This document shows, piece by piece, positions 42,520-50,547 of a stretch of DNA of 64,000 nt. This DNA is from Kaistia adipata DSM 17808 (lineage in GTDB: Bacteria > Pseudomonadota > Alphaproteobacteria > Rhizobiales > Kaistiaceae). The notes below the pieces were generated by a model. It made no database searches. It saw only the letters and a list, made by a program, of their open reading frames with translations, and had not been told where the DNA came from. Position numbers and translations under genes: made by a program. The stretch spans positions 124,001 through 188,000 of the forward strand of contig NZ_AUHO01000006.1 of assembly GCF_000423225.1 (NCBI RefSeq). The letters are read 5' to 3'. Within the stretch, counting starts at the first letter, position 1. Each line of letters starts with the position of its first letter.

Positions 42520-43305
42520 CTAGTCGACGGTGAATCTAGCGACATAGGCGCCGATGATGAAAACGTCGTCGGCCAGCACTTCGTAGGTGGTGTAATCCTT
42601 GTTGGCCGGGATCAGGCGGAGCTTCGGCGGCACCGAGCCTTGGACGTACTCGACCTGCTTGATCGTCTGGCCGTCCCCCTCCCAGAGGGCGAAGACGCCC
42701 GGCATTCTCGGGTTGCGCTTGGAGCGGTCGACGAGCACCACGTCGCCGTTGTTGATCAGCGGGTACATCGAGTTGCCCTCGCACTCGACGAAGTGCAACT
42801 GCTCGATCGGCGTGCTGACGCGCCGGCGAAGGACGGTCGTCGGGACTCGCCAGGTGTCGCTTACTGGAACGCCGATGACGCTGCTGCCGCCACCGATATC
42901 GATTTGGATCTGCTCGCCAGCGTCTCGAAGCCCCAGTCCAAGTGTCTCCGCCTGCGGAATCTCGTCAGGCGCGATGCCGACACGGCGGCCGTCCGATACT
43001 GCCCGCTGAACCGGCTCGAACTCTGGGTCTGGATCAAACTCGTGTCCGAGGGGCACGCGCTTCAGTTCGCCGGCGTGCTCATCAGGCGGCGACAGTAGCG
43101 GCGGGAACTCTCCGAAGAACTCCGCCATCTTAAGCAACTCGGCGGCCGTGATCTCCCGAGACTCCTTGCCGGGATCCGTGCTGGTCATCCGCGTAATGGC
43201 GGACGAGCCGACGCCTAGGCATTCGGCGAGCTTCTTCCGGGCGCCGTGCCCCTTCTTTTCGATCTGGCCTTCGAGCCAAGTTCTGAGGATTTCGCGAGAG
43301 TCCAT
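42520..43305 (-). CDS. Phage repressor (HTH plus S24 peptidase-like domain)
   Basis: 261 residues, a CI-type repressor. The N-terminal helix-turn-helix includes ARKKLAECLGVGSSAITRM (about residues 28-46). The C-terminal LexA/CI-like domain keeps Ser in VECEGNSMYPLINNGD and Lys in TIKQVEYVQ. I see no Ala-Gly dipeptide in the 30-40 residues before the Ser, where the self-cleavage site normally is, so RecA-driven autolysis is doubtful. The start is ATG 43305, beside operator 43316-43330. Confidence 0.88.
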   Translation of the reverse strand: MDSREILRTWLEGQIEKKGHGARKKLAECLGVGSSAITRMTSTDPGKESREITAAELLKMAEFFGEFPPLLSPPDEHAGELKRVPLGHEFDPDPEFEPVQRAVSDGRRVGIAPDEIPQAETLGLGLRDAGEQIQIDIGGGSSVIGVPVSDTWRVPTTVLRRRVSTPIEQLHFVECEGNSMYPLINNGDVVLVDRSKRNPRMPGVFALWEGDGQTIKQVEYVQGSVPPKLRLIPANKDYTTYEVLADDVFIIGAYVARFTVD

Positions 43306-43315
43306 ATCGGCATTG

Positions 43316-43394
43316 TTGCGATGGCCGCAAAAACCGCTATCGCGAAGATCGCAAATTTCTCTTGACGGTAAATTGCGATTGTCGCAAATATAGT
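43316..43394. promoter_or_regulatory. Immunity-region operators and divergent promoters (OR-like)
   Basis: Three 15-bp operators: TTGCGATGGCCGCAA (43316-43330), TCGCGAAGATCGCAA (43340-43354) and the perfect TTGCGATTGTCGCAA (43373-43387). The rightward promoter is probably TTGACG (43362-43367) with a -10 near CAAATA or TATAGT (43385-43394), so the third operator covers it. Transcription would begin almost at ATG 43399, giving a leaderless or nearly leaderless Cro-like mRNA. Confidence 0.85.
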
Positions 43395-43398
43395 CGTC

Positions 43399-43683
43399 AT
43401 GGAAAAGCATCTCGACCCAGCCCGTTCCGTCATCGCCAAGCTCGGCGGCCCTGAGGTCGTCCGAGGGATCACCGGCAAGAGCCTTACCCGCATCTATCGC
43501 TGGATGTACCCGGCGAGCAGGGGGGGCACCGAGGGTGTCATTCCGCATCTCGACGCTCGGAAGCTGCTGCAGTTCGCCCAGGCAAATGGCATCGAACTTG
43601 AGCCGCGCGACTTCTTCCCGGTTCTGACGGCAAAACGGTTTGACGAGGTGTGGGGCGAAGGCGGCCGGAGGCGAGACTCATGA
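43399..43683 (+). CDS. Cro-like small regulator
   Basis: 94 residues. SVIAKLGGPEVVRGITGKSLTRIYRWMYP is arranged like a helix-turn-helix (recognition helix about SLTRIYRWMYP). It is the first gene rightward from the operator region and faces the repressor, the cro position. The leader is only a few bases long. Expected to shut off the repressor promoter during lytic growth. Confidence 0.78.
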   Translation: MEKHLDPARSVIAKLGGPEVVRGITGKSLTRIYRWMYPASRGGTEGVIPHLDARKLLQFAQANGIELEPRDFFPVLTAKRFDEVWGEGGRRRDS

Positions 43684-43690
43684 AGCGCCT

Positions 43691-43942
43691 TTACACGGTC
43701 ACCCGGCCGCCGCCGGAATGCCGCCGCCGCAACTGGCGGATCGCGACATCGATCGGATGCCCGGATGTCTCCGACGCGTCCTCGATCAGGCGCTCGACGG
43801 TCTCGGCATGTTCCCGGCCATCGAACTCGCAGCGCAGCCGGTCGAACACCGTCTCGCGCTCGACTGGCGGCATCCGCGCCAGCAGCTCCGCAATCGCTCG
43901 GTCCAGCACGTCGATCCGCGCGTCGATTTCAGCGTCGGTCAT
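43691..43942 (-). CDS. Small hypothetical protein, opposite to the rightward operon
   Basis: 83 residues: MTDAEIDARIDVLDRAIAEL, then a helical charged chain ending HSGGGRVTV. It has an excellent AGGAGG site 6 bp before ATG 43942, supporting a real gene although it lies against the direction of its neighbours. The frame remains open far upstream, but only this start has a ribosome site. Function unknown. Confidence 0.6.
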   Translation of the reverse strand: MTDAEIDARIDVLDRAIAELLARMPPVERETVFDRLRCEFDGREHAETVERLIEDASETSGHPIDVAIRQLRRRHSGGGRVTV

Positions 43943-44023
43943 CCCAGCCTCCTGATCCGTCCTTGCACGGAACCTGCGCCCGGCAAGGCCGAGCGTCCAT
44001 GAAAAGAACCGGGCCAGACTTTC

Positions 44024-44500
44024 ATGACCATTGCTCGCATCTTCTCGAACCAGACCTATGAGCGCCTGAAGGGGGCAGCCCGTGATCTGATCGGTGCCGC
44101 TGGCGGACCACGCCGCTGCCAGGGCATCACCCGCGGCACGGAATCGCTCCTGTCCCGGTATGGCGCCCGGCAGGAAGAGGTCTTCGCGCCGATCGACGTC
44201 ATCGCCGACCTTGAGAAGGACGCCGGCGAGCCGATCGTGACGCGGCTCCTCGCTGAGCTCTCTGGGCATCTCCTCGTCCCCATGCCCGTAGCGCAGAACA
44301 CGACGCACTGGTTCGGCCATCTCTCCAGCGTGCTCACTGGCGGGTCGCAGGTCGAGGTCGCGCTCTCCGACGCGCTGGCCGACGGCCGGATCGACGTCGC
44401 CGAGGCCAAGGCGCTTCGAGCCAAGGTGCTCGAGGCGATGACGCAGATGGCCTCTCTCGGAACAGCACTCGACCACGCCATTGATGGAGCGAAGCGATGA
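44024..44500 (+). CDS. Phage regulatory CII-family-like protein
   Basis: 158 residues. ARDLIGAAGGPRRCQGITRG with LLSRYGARQEEVFAPIDVIA and DLEKDAGEP resembles the Phage_CP76/CII group, DNA-binding activators of lysogeny functions. The C-terminal part (VALSDALADGRIDVAEAKAL) is helical. It overlaps the following wHTH gene by 4 bp. Family assignment by motif only. Confidence 0.68.
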   Translation: MTIARIFSNQTYERLKGAARDLIGAAGGPRRCQGITRGTESLLSRYGARQEEVFAPIDVIADLEKDAGEPIVTRLLAELSGHLLVPMPVAQNTTHWFGHLSSVLTGGSQVEVALSDALADGRIDVAEAKALRAKVLEAMTQMASLGTALDHAIDGAKR

Positions 44501-44775
44501 TGCACCGCTGCCCCTGCTGCCAGCATGAGTTCTCCGACCCGGAGCCGCCGGCCGGCCTGACGCGCGTCCAGGCGAAGGTTCTGAAGGCGATCGAAGCGCT
44601 CATCGCAAAGCGCGGCTTCTCGCCCTCCTACGACGACATCGCCTCGGCGACGGGCCTCCGATCGCGCGGCAGCGTCAACCGCGTGATCGTCGCTCTCCGT
44701 GAGCGCGGCTTCATCACCTTCCACCCCGGCCGTTCCCGGTCGATCGCCATCGTCCAGCAGAGGAGCGTGGCATGA
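44497..44775 (+). CDS. Zinc-ribbon plus LexA-type winged-helix protein
   Basis: 92 residues. An N-terminal Cys-rich zinc-binding start (MHRCPCCQHEF) is followed by a LexA-like DNA-binding domain: LTRVQAKVLKAIEALIAKRG, then FSPSYDDIASATGLRSRGSV and NRVIVALRERGFI. There is no peptidase domain, so this is a DNA-binding module only. It may read the SOS-box class of site. ATGA overlap on both sides. Confidence 0.8.
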   Translation: MMHRCPCCQHEFSDPEPPAGLTRVQAKVLKAIEALIAKRGFSPSYDDIASATGLRSRGSVNRVIVALRERGFITFHPGRSRSIAIVQQRSVA

Positions 44776-45458
44776 GCAAGCCCTGGACGGAAGAGATGAT
44801 CGATCGGCTGCGGGTGCTGGCGGCCAAGGGCGAGACGGCCTCGGCAATCGGGATGATCATGAGCCGCGAGTTCGGAACGAAGCTCACGCGCAACTCGATC
44901 ATCGGCAAGATGCAACGGGCCGAGATCAGCTCGGCGAACTCTCGCAAGCCCAATCTAGAATGGACCCCGGCTCGCCTCGACAGGCTCCGCGTTCTGGCCA
45001 GCAAGGGCCTGTCGGTCGCGGAGCTCTCTGCCAAGCTGAGGTTCTGGTCGGCCAAGGCGATCCGCGAGAAGTGCCGGGCCGAGCGGATCAAGCTCAAGGC
45101 CCACAAGAAGCAGCTTCGGCCGAAGGTCGCCGCGCCGCCGATGGTGACGGACGAGGTACCGTTCCTGCCGCCGGCCGAGCTCGTGGTCGAGTATGTGCCG
45201 ACGGGCGGGGCGCCGAAGTCCTTCCTCGAGGCTGGCCAGTTCGAGTGCCAGTACATCCTCCCCGGTCAGGGCGATAAGCCGGCGCCGGAGCGCTTGGTTT
45301 GCGCCAACCCGGTGAATTTCGGCTCCCGCTTCAGGTTCTGCGCTGCGTGCGGTGAACGTCTGACGACCCGGGCCACCGTCGTGCGGATCAGGGAGCCCAA
45401 GCCGAACGGAGCGCGGCCCGGTCGGAAGCGTTCGGTGCTGTCGGGGGCGCTGCTGTGA
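44772..45458 (+). CDS. GcrA-like regulator with duplicated helix-turn-helix
   Basis: 228 residues. Two GcrA-type N-terminal modules occur in tandem: PWTEEMIDRLRVLAAKGETA with TRNSIIGKMQRA (about residues 4-50), and EWTPARLDRLRVLASKGLSV with KAIREKCRAERI (about 63-105). The C terminus has FECQYILPGQG and FRFCAACGERL, resembling the GcrA Cys-containing tail. GcrA recruits sigma-70 polymerase at CcrM-methylated promoters in alphaproteobacteria. The next gene is an adenine methyltransferase-like protein. Confidence 0.8.
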   Translation: MSKPWTEEMIDRLRVLAAKGETASAIGMIMSREFGTKLTRNSIIGKMQRAEISSANSRKPNLEWTPARLDRLRVLASKGLSVAELSAKLRFWSAKAIREKCRAERIKLKAHKKQLRPKVAAPPMVTDEVPFLPPAELVVEYVPTGGAPKSFLEAGQFECQYILPGQGDKPAPERLVCANPVNFGSRFRFCAACGERLTTRATVVRIREPKPNGARPGRKRSVLSGALL

Positions 45459-46039
45459 GCGAACCCATCCAGAAGGACGCCCACATCTGGGCCCGTCATC
45501 CCGAGGACTGGTACGTCGAGCCGGAATGGTGCTCGCGCCGACTATTCGAGGTCGAGCACTTCGAGGGTGCGATCTACGATCCAGCTTGTGGATGCGGCCG
45601 CATTGTCCGTTCAGCGATCGAGGCCGGGTATATGGCCAAGGGCAACGACATCGTCGCCCGCGCCGGCGGCGCCGACCCGCGACATCTCGCAGACTTCCGG
45701 GGCAACAACTCCCGGAGCGACAACATCGTCAGCAATCCGCCGTTCGGTATCGCCGACGCGTTCGCTGCCCGCGCGCTGGACTTGGCTATCGGGAAGGTCG
45801 CGCTGCTCCTGCCGACGAAGTGGATGAACGCCGCCGGCCGCGGCGCCTGGCTCGAGAAGACGCCGCTCGCTCGCGTTCACCTGCTGAGCCCGCGCCCGTC
45901 GATGCCGCCGGGCCCGGTAATCGAAGCGGGCATCAAGCCCGGCAATGGCACTACCGACTTCGCATGGTTCGTCTGGGAGCGCGGTTATCTCGGCCGGCCG
46001 GAGATCCGCTTCCTGAGGCGCGACCGGGAGAGCCCCTGA
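45455..46039 (+). CDS. DNA N6-adenine methyltransferase-like protein
   Basis: 194 residues. IYDPACGCGRIVRSAIEAGY is a SAM-binding motif I and IVSNPPFGIADAFAARALDL a catalytic motif IV (NPPF), as in adenine methyltransferases. The C-terminal half has WFVWERGYLGRPEIRF. No target-recognition domain is obvious, so it may be a small solitary enzyme. GTG start overlaps the gcrA-like stop. Confidence 0.78.
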   Translation: MSEPIQKDAHIWARHPEDWYVEPEWCSRRLFEVEHFEGAIYDPACGCGRIVRSAIEAGYMAKGNDIVARAGGADPRHLADFRGNNSRSDNIVSNPPFGIADAFAARALDLAIGKVALLLPTKWMNAAGRGAWLEKTPLARVHLLSPRPSMPPGPVIEAGIKPGNGTTDFAWFVWERGYLGRPEIRFLRRDRESP

Positions 46040-46122
46040 TGCTCAACCGCGCCGAAGCCTACTTCCGCGACCGCCGTCGCATCAAAACCCGCCTCTTAGC
46101 CATCCACGAAAGGACGACCCCG

Positions 46123-46713
46123 ATGTCTGCCGTCTCGACCCCGAAAGAGCACAACCAGGTTCCGCCCGAGGCGATCGTCGCCGTCCAGCTTTCCCAGATC
46201 CGGCGCGCTCAGGAGGAAGCCGCCTCGGCGCAGGGCACGGCGCGCGCGGCACTCTCCAAGGCCGAAGGGAAGGGGATCAACCTCGCCGCTGCCAAGCGCG
46301 CGCTGAAGATCCTCAAGTCGGGCAAGGCCGAGGAATTCACGGCCGAGATGCAGGAGCTGCTCCGCTACCTCAACATCCTCGGCGTCGGCATCCAGAAGTC
46401 GCAGCTCGACCTGTTCGAGACGGCAACCACGCTGGCGCCGATCGACGAGAAGGCGTTCGAGGATGGCCTGCGCGCCGGGCGCCTCGGTGAAGCGCCGGAC
46501 AATCCGCACGACCTTTCCACGGCGGCCGGCCAACAGTGGCTCACTGGTCATCACAAGGGCTCCGAAGAGCGCCGGCTCGTGCTCGCCATGCAGGCGGAGG
46601 AGGAGAGCGAGACCGAAGTGCTCGACGCCGATGATGTCGACGACGATCAGGCCGATCTCGAAGATGACGCGCCGTTCGGCGAGGACCTGCCCGAAGCCGG
46701 CTTGGCTTCCTGA
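46123..46713 (+). CDS. Hypothetical protein with an RMF/CrpP-like C-terminal motif
   Basis: 196 residues. N-terminal helices (IVAVQLSQIRRAQEEAASAQG) and a middle domain lead to AFEDGLRAGRLGEAP and GQQWLTGHHKGSEERRL. This spacing resembles the paired G-x-x-A-G/W-x-x-G motifs of ribosome modulation factor and CrpP-type proteins. The tail is very acidic (DADDVDDDQADLEDDAPF). Start at 46123 has AAAGGA upstream; an in-frame ATG at 46039 directly overlapping the methyltransferase stop is the alternative. Confidence 0.62.
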   Translation: MSAVSTPKEHNQVPPEAIVAVQLSQIRRAQEEAASAQGTARAALSKAEGKGINLAAAKRALKILKSGKAEEFTAEMQELLRYLNILGVGIQKSQLDLFETATTLAPIDEKAFEDGLRAGRLGEAPDNPHDLSTAAGQQWLTGHHKGSEERRLVLAMQAEEESETEVLDADDVDDDQADLEDDAPFGEDLPEAGLAS

Positions 46714-46715
46714 CC

Positions 46716-47921
46716 ATGACGCGCGCCCTGTCCACCTATGGGTCGGAAGAGCGCGATGCTGTCGCGCAAGAGCTCAGCAAGGCCGGCTATCCGTTTGAGC
46801 TCGTCATCACGGGCAAGCATCCGCGATTCGTCGCTGACTTCGACGGTGTCGAGAAGACGTTCATCGTTGCGGGAAGCAGCGGCGATCGGCGGTCCTGGCT
46901 CAATGCCCGGGCCTACGTGCGGCGGGTGATCCGCCGCCACAAGGAAGAGCAAGCCGAGGCGGTCGCAAGTTTGGCGACCGAGACCGCCCCGGCCTCATCC
47001 CGAAACCAACATGGAAACGAGACGATGACGGGTAACACGCAAGGTGGCTCGGTGCGAGTGGTGGAGTTCCGCGGCTCGAAGATCGAGACGGTGGAGGTCG
47101 AAGGGAAACCGCACGCGGCGTTGAAGCCGATTGTCGAGGGGATGGGGCTGGACTGGAACGGACAGCTTCAGCGGATCAAGCGTGATGCGGTTCTCGGCGC
47201 AACCATGTGCGTGACACACATGGTTGCCACTGACGGAAAGAGCCGAGAGACGACTACTCTCCCGCTCAAGATGCTCAACGGCTTCCTCTTCGGCATCGAC
47301 GCCAGCCGCGTGCGAACCGATATCCGCGATGCGGTCATCGCCTACCAGCGGGAATGCTACGACGCCTTGGCCGCCTATTGGACCGACGGCGTCGCGGTAC
47401 GCGGTGAACATGGCGTTCTCGAACTCGACGACGCTTCCCGCGCCGCGATCGGCGGCATCGTGAAGAAGGTTTTCATCAAGCAGACCGAGGACCTTCGAGC
47501 GGGCATGGAGCTCGTGATGGAGGAGGCTTCGGCACTTCGCCGCGATGTCGAGCAGCTCCGCGTCGTCCGCCCTGTCGCCTCGTGGGATCTCGCGGGCACC
47601 GTCACTGCCAGGGATATCATGGACTTGGCAGGCATCCCGAAGGATGGTCGGGTTCGTGGCACCACCGGCGGCGTCATCACCCGCGCCATGAAAGACTTCT
47701 GCCTTCGACACGGCTATCTCGCGGACCGGACGCCCGAGAACATCGATGCCGATCGCCGCTGGCGGTTCCCGCGCGAGGCAGCGATGGCTTGGCTGAACGG
47801 TCCCACACTCGGCAGCGAGATCATCCGCAACCATATCCAGCGGCAGCGCGCCAAACGCGGAACCGTGAAGGGGCAAGCCATTCTAGTCCTCGTTCCTGAA
47901 TCGAGCGGAGCGCCAGCATGA
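46716..47921 (+). CDS. Phage antirepressor with fused N-terminal domain
   Basis: 401 residues. Residues 1-75 (KHPRFVADFDGVEKTFIVAG, NARAYVRRVIRR) form a small domain found alone in other alphaproteobacterial phages. From about residue 110, VVEFRGSKIETVEVEGKPHA, LKMLNGFLFGIDASRVR and YQRECYDALAAYW match the P22 antirepressor N-terminal domain. The last 120 residues look like a DNA-binding or regulatory module. An internal ATG at 47025 with a fair ribosome site could give a shorter protein. Confidence 0.78.
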   Translation: MTRALSTYGSEERDAVAQELSKAGYPFELVITGKHPRFVADFDGVEKTFIVAGSSGDRRSWLNARAYVRRVIRRHKEEQAEAVASLATETAPASSRNQHGNETMTGNTQGGSVRVVEFRGSKIETVEVEGKPHAALKPIVEGMGLDWNGQLQRIKRDAVLGATMCVTHMVATDGKSRETTTLPLKMLNGFLFGIDASRVRTDIRDAVIAYQRECYDALAAYWTDGVAVRGEHGVLELDDASRAAIGGIVKKVFIKQTEDLRAGMELVMEEASALRRDVEQLRVVRPVASWDLAGTVTARDIMDLAGIPKDGRVRGTTGGVITRAMKDFCLRHGYLADRTPENIDADRRWRFPREAAMAWLNGPTLGSEIIRNHIQRQRAKRGTVKGQAILVLVPESSGAPA

Positions 47922-48553
47922 ACTTCCTCGGTCTCGATCTCTCCTCCGCCAATACCGGTTGGACGCTCATCGAAGAGATGGGCGAGGGGCGGACGCCGCG
48001 GATCACCTGCGGCTCGTTCCCGTGCCGAGGGGACGACTACGACGACAACGTCCGCGCGCTGTCCGATCACCTCTATGAGCTCCTGATGAGCTTCCGTGAA
48101 CGAGGCGTCCGGGTTGACCTCGCCGGGGTCGAAGAACCCCTCCGGGCCCTGCCGAAGCGGAAGAAGGTCGTCAGCGACGGTCTGTTCGCCAGCCGCACCG
48201 TCGAGGAGCTCGCGTCCAACCCTCACACCATGCTTGTGCTGCCGGCGATGTCCGGCGGCGCCTTGGTGATGCTGCACCGGTTCAAGATCCGCGCGATGCT
48301 GGTGAACGTTGCGAAATGGCGGATGCTCTGCATCGGCCGAGCCTATGCACCACGCGGCACGCCGGAGAAGGAGAAGAACGGCTGGGCCAAGCGCGAGGTC
48401 CGGAAATGGGCTGCGGACCTCGGCCTCCGCTACGGCTTCGTCGTCAAGAACAGCGACCAGTCCGATTCCGTTGGCATCGCCGTCTACACGGCCGTCGAGG
48501 GCAACTCGATGGACGTTCGGAAGATGCTCGCCAGCCGGAGGGTCGCGGCGTGA
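47918..48553 (+). CDS. RuvC-like Holliday junction resolvase
   Basis: 211 residues with the RNase H-like fold. Acidic catalytic positions are visible in FLGLDLSSANTGWTLI (Asp), LAGVEEPLRA (Glu) and NSDQSDSVGIAVYTA (Asp pair). It would resolve branched DNA before packaging. ATGA and GTGA overlaps with the neighbours tie it to the helicase gene. Confidence 0.82.
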   Translation: MNFLGLDLSSANTGWTLIEEMGEGRTPRITCGSFPCRGDDYDDNVRALSDHLYELLMSFRERGVRVDLAGVEEPLRALPKRKKVVSDGLFASRTVEELASNPHTMLVLPAMSGGALVMLHRFKIRAMLVNVAKWRMLCIGRAYAPRGTPEKEKNGWAKREVRKWAADLGLRYGFVVKNSDQSDSVGIAVYTAVEGNSMDVRKMLASRRVAA

Positions 48554-49935
48554 GCCTTCCGCAGAACCTCGAGGCCGAGCAGCACGTCCTCGGCTCGATC
48601 CTCGCTAACAACGCCTGCTTCGATCGGGTGTCGTCGATCCTCGCGCCCGATGACTTCTTCGAACCGGTGCACCGCCATCTCTACCAGACGATGGCCGACA
48701 TGATCGGCGCCGGCTCGGTTGCCAGCCCCGTCACCATGAAGGGGGCGGTTTCTGACGATCACCGGGTCGGCGAGCTTTCGGGCATGCGCTATGTCGTCCG
48801 GCTCTTCGCCGAGTTCGCGATGCCCTACGCCATCGTCGATCTTGCCACAGCGGTGAAGGACGCCGCAGTCCGGCGAGAGCTTGTTCTGGCGGCCGAGCGG
48901 ATCCACGAATGGGCATCGCTCTTCCAGCCGGGCGCCAAGACCGAGGATCTGGTCGCCGAGTGCGAGAAGCTGTTCTCCGACGCGATCGGCAAGGGCAGGG
49001 CGGCCGACGACGGCGATGCGGCCGTCGGTGCGATCGAGGAGATCAGTCTCGCGCATCAGCGCCAGAAGAGCGCGGCCGTGCCGTGGTTCATCGGCGAGGC
49101 GCAGCAGGTGCTCGGCGACGATCTCGAGTTCGGTTGGCTGGTCGGCCTGCTCGCCGATTCCGGCGGCGGCAAGACGAGCTTCGCGCTGCAACAGGCCTAT
49201 CACGCGATGGAGGCCGGCTATCCCGTCCTGTTCCTCTCCGGGGATCAGAAGCCGACTGAGGTCTACAAGCAGATCGCCTCGCAGCGCGCATCGGTGCAGT
49301 CGAACGATCTCCGCAAGGGCAGGGCGAGCGATGCCGAGCTCGAATCCGTGATCAACCTGCTCAACCAGATGCGGGACAAGCCCTTCGAGGTCCGCAAGAT
49401 GGGCCGGCCGACGACGGCCGAGATCTCCATGTGGGTCCGTGCCTTCAATCGGAAGTTCGGCAAGGGGCTGGTCATCATCGATCATGCCAAGCGCGTCAGC
49501 TTCACAGATCGCCGGACCATGCTGGCCGAGGGCGTCAACCAGGTCTACGGCGACCTCAAGGCCCTCATGCAGGAGACCGAGAACGCGGGCATCCTGCTGA
49601 TGCAGCGGAACAGCGACGGGCAGGGCAGGGACAATCCGCGTCCGGTTCGGGGGGACGCATACGGCGGCGCCGGCGCGCTGGAGAACCTGGACGGCCTGAT
49701 CGCCCTCTACGTCGAAGAGCAGTGGATCGACCACATGCTGTCGACAGCGCGCACCGACAAGCGCAAGTCCGACGTCGAGGCCCGGCGAGAGTTCGTCGCC
49801 GGCAAGGCCGAGCTCGTCGGGCTCAAGGCCCGCTTCGCCGAGGGCGGCATTCGAAAGGTGATCAAGCGCGAGGCCCGGTTCACCCGCTTCTCCTCGCTGG
49901 TCGAGGACTGGCGCGATCAGGGGACGATGCTGTGA
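48550..49935 (+). CDS. DnaB-like replicative helicase
   Basis: 461 residues. The DnaB N-terminal domain starts LPQNLEAEQHVLGSILANNA. The RecA-like motor has Walker A LLADSGGGKTSFALQQA, Walker B KGLVIIDHAKRVS and a downstream ILLMQRNSDGQGR. It unwinds phage DNA at replication forks; no separate loader or primase is evident in the window. Start GTG 48550 overlaps the ruvC-like stop (GTGA). Confidence 0.88.
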   Translation: MSLPQNLEAEQHVLGSILANNACFDRVSSILAPDDFFEPVHRHLYQTMADMIGAGSVASPVTMKGAVSDDHRVGELSGMRYVVRLFAEFAMPYAIVDLATAVKDAAVRRELVLAAERIHEWASLFQPGAKTEDLVAECEKLFSDAIGKGRAADDGDAAVGAIEEISLAHQRQKSAAVPWFIGEAQQVLGDDLEFGWLVGLLADSGGGKTSFALQQAYHAMEAGYPVLFLSGDQKPTEVYKQIASQRASVQSNDLRKGRASDAELESVINLLNQMRDKPFEVRKMGRPTTAEISMWVRAFNRKFGKGLVIIDHAKRVSFTDRRTMLAEGVNQVYGDLKALMQETENAGILLMQRNSDGQGRDNPRPVRGDAYGGAGALENLDGLIALYVEEQWIDHMLSTARTDKRKSDVEARREFVAGKAELVGLKARFAEGGIRKVIKREARFTRFSSLVEDWRDQGTML

Positions 49936-50132
49936 AGGTCGTGACCAGCCCCGAGACGATCCACGCCGCCATGGATGCCGCCAGGAAGCAGGCGATCGCC
50001 GACTGCGCCCGGATCGCGCGGGACTATGCCGACAGCCGGAACCGTGCCGGCGTGGTCGACCGCGCAGCCGCCGCCAAGCTCAAGGCCGCCATCGACATCG
50101 CCCACAAGATCGAGAAGCTGGGGGCGCGCTGA
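49932..50132 (+). CDS. Small hypothetical protein
   Basis: 66 residues, KVVTSPETIHAAMDAARKQA to AHKIEKLGAR, one long Ala-rich helical chain. The GTG start overlaps the helicase stop (GTGA), so it is coupled to the replication operon. Function unknown. Confidence 0.6.
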   Translation: MKVVTSPETIHAAMDAARKQAIADCARIARDYADSRNRAGVVDRAAAAKLKAAIDIAHKIEKLGAR

Positions 50133-50133
50133 C

Positions 50134-50547
50134 TTGTCGAAGATCGATCGTCTCTGCGATCAACTCGGCATCAAGATCGTCCCGTACAGGAAGCGGCGGC
50201 GGCCTCGGCAGACCCATGCCCGCCAGGTGATGCGCCGAATCGTCCTGAAGCACGGTGAGAGCCATCTCATCTTCGTGCTGCGCGCCATCCTCTGGTCGCG
50301 GAACAACACCGCCGAACTCTGGTCCGAAACGATCCTGGCGGTCTCTGACATCGTTCTCGACTTCCCCGAATGGGCAGACGCGCGCGCCGGCGACTTCATG
50401 GGCGCCTTCGACACCATCGAACTCGCGGAGATCCGCCGCCAAGCCCTGACCGGCCGCCGGTTCTCCAAGCGGAGCCGGATCTACACCCTCCTCGTCATGG
50501 CTCTCCGCGATGCCCTGACCCCAGAGCAGCAAGGGAGCCTCCTATGA
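50134..50547 (+). CDS. Hypothetical phage protein
   Basis: 137 residues. KIVPYRKRRRPRQTHARQVM is strongly basic; ESHLIFVLRAILWSRNNTAE and the following segment are helical. The start is TTG 50134, directly after the previous stop, with GGGGGCG upstream. This basic-then-helical pattern recurs in alphaproteobacterial prophages next to replication genes. Function unknown. Confidence 0.62.
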   Translation: MSKIDRLCDQLGIKIVPYRKRRRPRQTHARQVMRRIVLKHGESHLIFVLRAILWSRNNTAELWSETILAVSDIVLDFPEWADARAGDFMGAFDTIELAEIRRQALTGRRFSKRSRIYTLLVMALRDALTPEQQGSLL

